A DNA stretch of 19,004 nucleotides from Acidobacteriaceae bacterium. GTDB lineage: Bacteria; Acidobacteriota; Terriglobia; Terriglobales; Acidobacteriaceae. The notes under the pieces are model-generated. The model saw nothing but the letters and a program-made list of their open reading frames with translations, was not told the origin of the DNA and ran no database searches. A program made the position numbers and the translations under genes. Numbering within the stretch: the stretch's first letter is position 1; every line of letters begins with the position of its first letter. Location: the NCBI GenBank assembly GCA_025462785.1, contig JAOAPG010000298.1, forward strand, positions 1 to 19,004, read 5' to 3'. Below, one piece after another: positions 14,420 through 19,004 of the stretch.

Positions 14420-16003
14420 GTGAAAATCTCAATCCCACAATTTCGCTTTGGCACCATTTCGATTGCAGCTCTAGTTTCTCTATTTAACTTTGGAGTCTGC
14501 TACTTTCGCTCCTTTATCTTTCTAAACATCCCGCTGCTGCCTTGGGGAGATGCAGTGGGCTTTCTGAACAACGGGACCAGAATTGTTGCGGGCCGACTGT
14601 ATCGCGATTACTTTGCATTCATTCCGCCGGGGACGGAATTGACCTACGCACTACTGATCAAAGGATTCGGCGCACGCTCCTGGATACCAAATCTGATGAT
14701 TGCTTGCTTGGCGGCCGCAACCGCGTTGCTCATGACGCTCATTGCGGCGCAGCTGATGCGTGGGCCCGTAATTGCACTCCCGGGACTGCTATTAGCTGGC
14801 TTCGTCATGCCGGGATCGCTTGATGCGACCCACCATTGGTTCAGCACGATCGCGATTATGGCCGCCGTGCTGCTTCTGATGCATGGCGATTCATTGTCCA
14901 ACATCGCGGCCGCAGGATCACTGTGCGGCATAGCAGGCTGGTATACGCAGCCAAAAGGAGTGACGGCCCTTGCTGGATTCACCGCCTACCTACTCCTGAA
15001 GAGCCGACCGGAGGGTTTGCCAAAACGTGAGCGATGGCTCAAGAGCATACTTCTATCTAGCCTGGCGTTCGCGGTGTTCGCTGCGGGGAATTGGTATTTC
15101 ATACGAGCTGCCGGTTTGAACCGCTGGTTATTTTGCTTGGTCGTGTTCCCGCTCCGGTACTACCCTTCGGTTCACTTGAATAGTTGGCAAGTTTACGGGA
15201 GTGGCTTTGGAAAATTTGGCCTCTCAACCATTCCATTCGTTTTTGTTCACCTCGCTGTTCCGCTGGTGTACGGCATTTGTGTCCTCGTCATGCTTCGGCG
15301 ACCGGCAAAAGACTCTAATCAGGCTTGGGACAAGGTTTTGCTTCTTTCCCTAGTCGGCATCGCAATGTTTCTTGCGGTTGCGTCATCACCTTCGTGGAAA
15401 CGACTTGCTACTGTTAGTCCTCCGGCCATGATTCTCCTAACCTGGCTTCTGGATCGAGCGGGGCGGGCTATGGTAATCGTCAAAATCGGACTGGGAGCGG
15501 CAGCGATGGCTTTAGCATTGGGGGGAGTGGTGCGAAGCCAAACCCGGTGGACGGCTTCCCTTGATCTCCCAATAGGGAGAACGGCATTGATAGATCCCGC
15601 ACGTTATGAAGAGTACCGGTATGCACTGGGACATACTTACCGTGGACAGTTGATGTTTGGGACGCCGCCAGTCCTATTCGCCTTGCAGGTGCAAAATCCT
15701 GCGCCGATTGACGTTTTTGTACCTTTTGAGTACACGCGTCCAGAACAAGTGTCGGGAACGATCCAAGCACTCGAAAAGAACAAAGTCCCATTGCTGATGC
15801 TAAATCGAGAAATGTTCACTGACCCAGACGCGGATCCAGCGTCAGATCACCTCGGTCCGATTCGAGACTATCTCGCTAGGAACTATCGCCGCGCGTCAAC
15901 ATTCCAGACTGGCGATGAACTGTGGGAGAGAATCGGGGGCACGGGACGGAGGGCTGAGTATCCATCCTCTTCGCGGCGTCCGAGCCGACCCCGAATTCCC
16001 TAA
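14420..16003 (+). CDS. GT-C fold membrane glycosyltransferase-like protein (ArnT/PMT-like)
   Basis: A 527-aa polytopic membrane protein. TM1 lies near residues 13-40. It is followed by the first outer-loop segment LPWGDAVGFLNNGTRIVAGR (40-59), where Asp44 is at the position of the GT-C catalytic acid, and then YRDYFAFIPPG (61-71), a common GT-C/PMT signature. About eight to ten further hydrophobic segments reach to about residue 390, and a soluble C-terminal domain of about 130 residues ends the protein. It would transfer a sugar from a polyprenyl-phosphate donor at the outer face; the substrate is not predictable. Start: the frame is open from 14303, but that part overlaps the GT87 gene and is Cys/Arg-rich. 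GTG 14420, with a weak AAGAG at 14408-14412, directly precedes the hydrophobic N-terminus and is preferred. Second gene of the GT87 operon. Confidence 0.8.
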   Translation: MKISIPQFRFGTISIAALVSLFNFGVCYFRSFIFLNIPLLPWGDAVGFLNNGTRIVAGRLYRDYFAFIPPGTELTYALLIKGFGARSWIPNLMIACLAAATALLMTLIAAQLMRGPVIALPGLLLAGFVMPGSLDATHHWFSTIAIMAAVLLLMHGDSLSNIAAAGSLCGIAGWYTQPKGVTALAGFTAYLLLKSRPEGLPKRERWLKSILLSSLAFAVFAAGNWYFIRAAGLNRWLFCLVVFPLRYYPSVHLNSWQVYGSGFGKFGLSTIPFVFVHLAVPLVYGICVLVMLRRPAKDSNQAWDKVLLLSLVGIAMFLAVASSPSWKRLATVSPPAMILLTWLLDRAGRAMVIVKIGLGAAAMALALGGVVRSQTRWTASLDLPIGRTALIDPARYEEYRYALGHTYRGQLMFGTPPVLFALQVQNPAPIDVFVPFEYTRPEQVSGTIQALEKNKVPLLMLNREMFTDPDADPASDHLGPIRDYLARNYRRASTFQTGDELWERIGGTGRRAEYPSSSRRPSRPRIP

Positions 16004-16007
16004 ATCG

Positions 16008-16253
16008 TCAACCTTTGGTTTGCCACAACGCGGCTAGTGCAGTGGCTGCATCGGCTAGAGCGCGCTTTTGCGGGTCGAGCACCGGCGCTCCCAACACTCT
16101 TCGGTTCCGTTGCACAATTGGAGTTCGGGCCCTACGAGCTCTCTCCGATAGGGTTCCACCAGTGAGTTCCGTTAGCGCGGTGTTAAAAGTTTGCTTCAAG
16201 TGCTTGCTATCCGAAGTCCCAAGGTTTCGAATCCCAAAAGTGACAGTCTGCAC
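16008..16253 (-). CDS. Small hypothetical protein (81 aa), probable gene
   Basis: I do not recognise this protein. It is 81 aa, soluble and basic, with no membrane segment. A beta-like start (QTVTFGIRNLG) leads into an amphipathic region HLKQTFNTALTELTGG, then an Arg-rich stretch SERARRARTPIVQRNRRVLG, and an Ala-rich helix LADAATALAALWQTKG at the end. The composition and codon choice look coding, unlike the shadow frames. Start is GTG 16253 with GAGGG (16263-16259 region, - strand) about six nt upstream. Its stop is 4 nt from the end of the convergent GT-C gene. Upstream, a 213-bp region separates it from a divergent 56-aa gene. The basic helical middle could bind nucleic acid, but this is only a guess. 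Confidence 0.5.
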   Translation of the reverse strand: MQTVTFGIRNLGTSDSKHLKQTFNTALTELTGGTLSERARRARTPIVQRNRRVLGAPVLDPQKRALADAATALAALWQTKG

Positions 16254-16466
16254 GATCTTTCCCTCGCTTTGAGTGATTAGAGAATTTCTAACCTGCCTAA
16301 GACTACGGAATAGGAACGAATCCAGACAATTAGGCTCTTAATGTAGAACCTCGCATGTAAGTAGTTAAGTGAAGGGAGTAATACGTGCGGCGCGCGGCCG
16401 ATCTGAGGTGTTTTCCGGATGGCCCACAACCCGAGGGATTGAGAGACTCTGGATGGGAGATCAATC

Positions 16467-16637
16467 ATGCAACTGGAATTCGCAACCTGGCTGGATATGG
16501 TATGGGAAGCATTGTCCGATGAAGACGGAGATCGACGAGTGGCGCGATTGAAGGAAGCGCAAAAGTTTTTGGAGACGTCTCGGGAACAAAAAGTTATTCC
16601 GCCAGTACAGGAGACACAAGCCTCTAGCCCGTTGTAA
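16467..16637 (+). CDS. Small hypothetical protein (56 aa), probable gene
   Basis: A short open frame of 56 codons. The product begins MQLEFATWLDMVWEALSDED, has a strongly amphipathic helix with mixed charge (DRRVARLKEAQKFLETSRE, about 22-40) and a short Pro/Gln tail. Trp8 and Trp13 lie on the first helix. Start ATG 16467 is preceded by GGGAGA at 16455-16460, six nt away, a good ribosome site. Codon use and amino acid composition are those of a real soluble helical protein, whereas the longer frames crossing it on both strands give Cys/Ser/Arg-rich nonsense. It diverges from the 81-aa gene and converges with the PfkB kinase gene. I do not know its family. A regulatory or adaptor role is possible. 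Confidence 0.6.
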   Translation: MQLEFATWLDMVWEALSDEDGDRRVARLKEAQKFLETSREQKVIPPVQETQASSPL

Positions 16638-16657
16638 TTGCCTCCGGTAAAGAGTAG

Positions 16658-16677
16658 TTCGATTTTGCGAAATCGAA
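16658..16677. terminator. Hairpin between convergent genes, possible bidirectional terminator
   Basis: TTCGATTT (16658-16665) and AAATCGAA (16670-16677) form a perfect 8-bp stem with a 4-nt loop. It lies between the stop of the 56-aa gene and the stop of the convergent sugar kinase gene. It is AT-rich and lacks a following T run, so efficiency is uncertain. Confidence 0.4.
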
Positions 16678-16685
16678 AGCTAGGA

Positions 16686-17576
16686 CTAAAGCGAACGTTG
16701 AGTTTGGATCTCTTCCATCGTCCAGGGCGGAATTGCTCCTCGACGGCTCGCAATCAAGGCACCCAGGCGGTTAGCGAAATCACCAATTTCCCAGGCGGAC
16801 CATCCGCTTCCAAAACCATGTACGAAGGCTGCCGCGAAGGCATCGCCCGCTCCCACAGTATCCACGACCTCTACGGCATAACCAGGCACATCATAATAAT
16901 CATCGTTCATTAGGAGGGCGCAACCCTTTGCACCTCGCGTGACGCATACTGCCTCCCAACCAAACTTCGCGGAATAACAGCGACAGAATTCTTCTAGAGA
17001 GGAGTAGGAATTACCAAATATCCTCATGACCTCGTCAACCTCGGTATCGTTTAGCTTTACAATCGTGGCCCGGGACATTAATTCTTCAACTAGAGACGGT
17101 TCGTAAGAATGCTTTCGCAGATTTAAATCGTAGAAGTTTCGCGCGGCACATTTCGAATCCAATAGTTCCCTGCTCAATTCTCTTGCCGTAGAACTCATTT
17201 GTTGGAGGGTGCCGTAGTAAAACCAATCGGCCCTTTGGCTTAAAATCGCTTGGAATTCTGCGGCTGTGAGTTGCGGAAAATCATAAGCGGCGGGACGTTT
17301 AATCACGAATTCCGGCTGGCCGCTCCCGTAGAGAGTGACGGTCGCGATGCCGGTCGGGTAGTCCTCTACCCGCCGTACATACTGGCTTGAGAGCCCCTGT
17401 TCTGCCATTTGTTCGAGAACTCGCTGCCCCCGGGGGTCGCTTCCGACTCCGCTGATAAATGAAACGTTATGTCCAAGTTTGCTAAGGTGGGCCGAAAAAT
17501 TGAAAGGAGCACCGCCCAAATGCCCGGTTGGACCCACCACGTCCCAAAGCACCTCACCGATGCTGATAACATTCAC
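16686..17576 (-). CDS. PfkB family sugar kinase (fructokinase-like)
   Basis: A 296-aa cytosolic ribokinase-fold enzyme that phosphorylates a sugar with ATP. The N-terminus ISIGEVLWDVVGP (4-16) and GHLGGAPFNFSAHLSKLG (18-35) closely match fructokinases: GGAPxN is the PfkB signature 1. FYDLNLRKHSY (148-158) corresponds to the D-x-N-x-R region. DTVGAGDAFAAAF (239-251) is signature 2, with Asp245 as catalytic base and the glycine-rich anion hole. Family length is about 300-320, so it is complete. Start is GTG 17576: GGAG lies eight nt upstream on the - strand. The STAS gene ends 20 nt upstream, giving a two-gene operon. Fructose is the most likely substrate from the GEVLWD/GGAPFNF type, but other ketoses or nucleosides are possible. 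Confidence 0.88.
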   Translation of the reverse strand: MNVISIGEVLWDVVGPTGHLGGAPFNFSAHLSKLGHNVSFISGVGSDPRGQRVLEQMAEQGLSSQYVRRVEDYPTGIATVTLYGSGQPEFVIKRPAAYDFPQLTAAEFQAILSQRADWFYYGTLQQMSSTARELSRELLDSKCAARNFYDLNLRKHSYEPSLVEELMSRATIVKLNDTEVDEVMRIFGNSYSSLEEFCRCYSAKFGWEAVCVTRGAKGCALLMNDDYYDVPGYAVEVVDTVGAGDAFAAAFVHGFGSGWSAWEIGDFANRLGALIASRRGAIPPWTMEEIQTQRSL

Positions 17577-17596
17577 GGTCGATGCTCCGGATAGTC

Positions 17597-17959
17597 CTAA
17601 GCGTTGGCAGAGTTACTTAGCGTGTCGATCGCCTCGTCTAAGGTAGGGAAGATCAGAAAAAGCGAGTCTACACGCGTGATCTCGAACAACTTTAATATGC
17701 GAGAGTTCACCCCGCTTAAAACTAGATGCTTTCCAGACTTATGCAGCGAGACGTGCGCGCTTACCAGCGCTCCGAGCCCAGAAGAGTCTACGTAAGGAAC
17801 TTCAGCTAGATCCAGGATCACAGTGCTGGCCGCTTCAGTGCGAACCGCATTTTGCAGAGATGAGTGCGTATAAAGCGTGAGTGGGCCCTTGAGGCAGAGA
17901 ACGTCCTGATTGTGCCCACCGCCATGAAACCGATCTATTACCAACGGTTCTGCAGACAT
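17597..17959 (-). CDS. STAS domain protein, anti-sigma factor antagonist-like
   Basis: A 120-aa single-domain STAS protein, the fold of SpoIIAA/RsbV anti-anti-sigma factors. The order is strand (VLCLKGPLTL, 20-29), helix (SLQNAVR), strand STVILDLAEVPYVDSSGLGALV (45-66), helix, strand KHLVLSGV (77-84), then KLFEITRVDSLFLIFPTLDEAI (90-111). DSSGLGAL (58-65) is the classic site in which a serine is phosphorylated by the partner anti-sigma kinase. No kinase or sigma gene is nearby in the window, so the partner must be elsewhere. Start: ATG 17959 removes a nine-residue extension from GTG 17986; it lies only eight nt behind a TACAAT, so the mRNA could be leaderless. The sugar kinase gene follows after 20 nt. 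Confidence 0.88.
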   Translation of the reverse strand: MSAEPLVIDRFHGGGHNQDVLCLKGPLTLYTHSSLQNAVRTEAASTVILDLAEVPYVDSSGLGALVSAHVSLHKSGKHLVLSGVNSRILKLFEITRVDSLFLIFPTLDEAIDTLSNSANA

Positions 17960-17967
17960 GGCTAAAA

Positions 17968-17996
17968 ATTGTAGGGTAGAGACCACATATGCGCAA
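17968..17996 (-). promoter_or_regulatory. Promoter candidate for the STAS-sugar kinase operon
   Basis: On the - strand TTGCGC (17996-17991), a 17-nt spacer and TACAAT (17973-17968, five of six to the -10). The predicted start falls at about 17961, at or one to three nt before ATG 17959, where no Shine-Dalgarno exists. Confidence 0.4.
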
Positions 17997-18094
17997 CCTT
18001 ACCTACGAATATTCTGGGTAAAAGGAGAACGACTAGAGCTTGTTGTTACAGAGAAAGTGCGCATTGCGGGCAGAAGAATGTAAACGCAAAATGC

Positions 18095-18120
18095 TCCGTG
18101 TGAGCCGAAGCTCACACGGA
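18095..18120 (-). terminator. Perfect hairpin behind the 71-aa gene, probable terminator
   Basis: TCCGTGTGAGC (18095-18105) and GCTCACACGGA (18110-18120) form an 11-bp perfect stem with a CGAA loop. In the - direction it starts 24 nt after the stop of the 71-aa gene. It is followed by GCATTTTGCGTTT, a broken T-rich stretch. On the + strand no T run follows. Confidence 0.7.
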
Positions 18121-18144
18121 TAATTCGGCGCAGAGAATTCCAGA

Positions 18145-18360
18145 TCAGATTTCGTCCGGCGCTTCCTCGATATTCGATTCTCCAGGAAGAGCCAATTGAT
18201 CCTGTGCAGCCGAAAAATCGATGGACAAATCGTCGTCCAGCCCACCTTCCGGCTTTCCTAATTTCTTTTGAACTTTCTTTTCCGCCTTCTCGCGTGCCTT
18301 TTCTTGACGGGAGCGCTCCTTCAAACGCTTATTGAAACTTGAGCGACTTCGACCAGCCAT
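18145..18360 (-). CDS. Small charged protein of unknown function (71 aa)
   Basis: A 71-aa protein with two opposite halves. Residues 1-35 are strongly basic (MAGRSRSSFNKRLKERSRQE, then repeated Lys/Glu/Ala) and should form a charged helix. Residues 37-71 are acidic and probably disordered, ending E-E-A-P-D-E-I. There is no signal peptide or membrane segment. Start ATG 18360 has an excellent ribosome site, GGGAGGTG on the - strand about five nt upstream. The Met-Ala-Gly-Arg-Ser-Arg-Ser-Ser-Phe opening looks like a small family I associate with Acidobacteriota, from memory only. It lies downstream of the RRM gene on the same strand, with a hairpin between them (18408-18432), and has its own terminator at 18095-18120. 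An RNA- or ribosome-associated role is a guess based on charge and neighbour. Confidence 0.75.
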   Translation of the reverse strand: MAGRSRSSFNKRLKERSRQEKAREKAEKKVQKKLGKPEGGLDDDLSIDFSAAQDQLALPGESNIEEAPDEI

Positions 18361-18407
18361 TCGACACCTCCCAATAGGAATATTCTCAGCAGACCTCAGC
18401 TGATTGA

Positions 18408-18432
18408 ACGCACGGCGAACCGCAGCGTGCGT
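18408..18432 (-). other. Hairpin between the RRM gene and the 71-aa gene
   Basis: ACGCACG (18408-18414) and CGTGCGT (18426-18432) form a 7-bp stem, with a 3-bp inner stem possible in the 11-nt loop. In the - direction it begins 15 nt after the RRM stop. No T run follows, so it may act as an mRNA 3' end stabiliser or a weak terminator. Confidence 0.4.
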
Positions 18433-18447
18433 GCTATTTACAAAGTT

Positions 18448-18933
18448 TTACCAGCGCGGTTCCCGGGGCTGGCGGGCATGGCCGTCATAATCATCACCAC
18501 GACCTCCTGAGCGACCGCCCCCAGATTTGCCGCCACCGGGCCGTCCTCCACCACCGGACCGCCCTCCTCCTCCGCCACCAGGTCGACCACCACCGCCGGG
18601 ACGTCCTCCACCAAATCCGCCACCGCCACCAGGCCGGCCACCACCGCCGCCCGGACGACCTCCCCCGAATCCTCCACCACCGCCCGCGGTTTTAGGACGT
18701 GCTTCGTTAATATTCAACGCGCGCCCGCCCAGTTCTTTTCCGTTCAAAGCGGCAATCGCTTTTTCGGCTTCGCCAGAATCCGCCATCTCAACAAAAGCAA
18801 AACCTCGGGAACGACCAGTATCCCGATCTGTTACTACGCTAACTTGATCAACTTTTCCGTGCGGCTCAAAAAACGTCCGTAGCTCGGCTTCAGTTGTGCT
18901 GTGGGGGATGTTGCCTACGAAAAGCTTCTTCAT
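18448..18933 (-). CDS. RRM-domain RNA-binding protein with glycine-rich tail
   Basis: A 161-aa RNA-binding protein. Residues 1-80 form one RNA recognition motif: RNP2 is LFVGNI (4-9) and RNP1 is RGFAFVEM (43-50), with the aromatic residues that stack on RNA at Phe5, Phe45 and Phe47. The RRM ends in A-L-N-I-N-E-A-R-P. Residues 84-150 are a low-complexity tail of Gly runs separated by Arg-Pro, Arg-Ser or Phe-Gly, comparable to the cold-inducible Rbp proteins of cyanobacteria and plant GRPs. The C-terminus is acidic, then basic (DDYDGHARQPREPRW). Start ATG 18933 has GAGG seven nt upstream. Such proteins act as RNA chaperones, often under cold or other stress; regulation here is not visible, and only 71 bp of upstream sequence lies in the window. 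Confidence 0.93.
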   Translation of the reverse strand: MKKLFVGNIPHSTTEAELRTFFEPHGKVDQVSVVTDRDTGRSRGFAFVEMADSGEAEKAIAALNGKELGGRALNINEARPKTAGGGGGFGGGRPGGGGGRPGGGGGFGGGRPGGGGRPGGGGGGRSGGGGRPGGGKSGGGRSGGRGDDYDGHARQPREPRW

Positions 18934-18972
18934 CGAATTTCCTCGTTCCTCTGCTGACTATTAAAATCGATC

Positions 18973-18982
18973 ATTCCGGAAT
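18973..18982. promoter_or_regulatory. 10-bp perfect palindrome upstream of the RRM gene
   Basis: ATTCCGGAAT reads the same on both strands and lies 40 nt before the RRM start, in the region expected to hold its promoter. It could be an operator, but a single 10-bp palindrome is weak evidence. Confidence 0.25.
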
Positions 18983-19004
18983 AGTTCTGGCCAACTGAAA
19001 GCCC

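Noticed and set aside
16190..16250. tRNA-like T-loop sequence (GGTTTCGAATCCC)
   Set aside because: No matching acceptor stem, anticodon arm or D arm around it; it falls inside the 81-aa coding frame.
16277..16753. 158-codon frame on the - strand
   Set aside because: Overlaps the end of the sugar kinase gene and the 56-aa gene; composition (Ser, Arg, Cys) and lack of motifs indicate a shadow frame.
18527..18680. CRISPR-like or tandem repeat array
   Set aside because: The repetition is in-frame glycine codons of the RRM protein tail, with no regular repeat-spacer structure.
18527..18847. Proline-rich 106-codon frame on the + strand
   Set aside because: It is the complement of the glycine-rich RRM gene; Pro runs are the mirror of Gly codons.

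Overview
The window reads as chromosomal DNA of a Gram-negative, free-living bacterium, most likely an Acidobacteriota (Terriglobia-like) member. This is inferred from gene style and not proven by a marker gene. The clues are a lipoprotein made of two bacterial Ig-like domains, an SH3-type lipoprotein, an RRM protein with a glycine tail, small charged orphan proteins, moderate GC and frequent GTG starts. I see no phage, insertion sequence, CRISPR array, rRNA or tRNA. Coding density is normal and genes lie on both strands.

Left part, 1-7.5 kb, all on the + strand: the 3' end of thiE (thiamine phosphate synthase); two adjacent APC-superfamily amino acid permeases of different subfamilies, closed by a clear intrinsic terminator; a bifunctional NAD(P)HX epimerase/dehydratase (nnr); an Ig-like-domain lipoprotein with a structured leader; and a 6-phosphofructokinase. 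These are metabolism, metabolite repair and envelope genes with no obvious common pathway.

Middle part, 7.4-9.2 kb: an inverted repeat built of 7-nt units lies between the convergent pfkA and a small unknown gene (85 aa). That small gene and an SH3-domain lipoprotein gene diverge from a 424-bp intergenic region that holds two mirrored TTGACATCT elements, each placed like a -35 box.

Right-centre, 9.3-16.0 kb, looks like a sugar or glycan module. On the - strand are FkbM methyltransferase, DUF309 protein and DegT-type PLP aminotransferase. Diverging from them on the + strand is a two-gene operon: a GT87-type membrane glycosyltransferase fused to a C-terminal TolB-like beta-propeller, followed 10 nt later by an ArnT/PMT-like GT-C membrane protein. 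Together they could build or decorate a polyprenol-linked or exported saccharide; the final product cannot be read from the sequence.

Right end, 16.0-19.0 kb: two small unrecognised genes that diverge from each other (81 aa on -, 56 aa on +; the second is below usual ORF cut-offs), then a - strand STAS-PfkB operon (anti-anti-sigma-like protein plus fructokinase-like sugar kinase), a 71-aa charged protein with a perfect hairpin behind it, and an RRM/glycine-rich RNA-binding protein.

I did not find a convincing complete new multi-gene system. The best leads are the heptad inverted repeat, the GT87-propeller fusion with its GT-C partner, the mirrored divergent promoter region with the 85-aa protein, the possibly leaderless STAS-sugar kinase operon, and the two small orphan genes.
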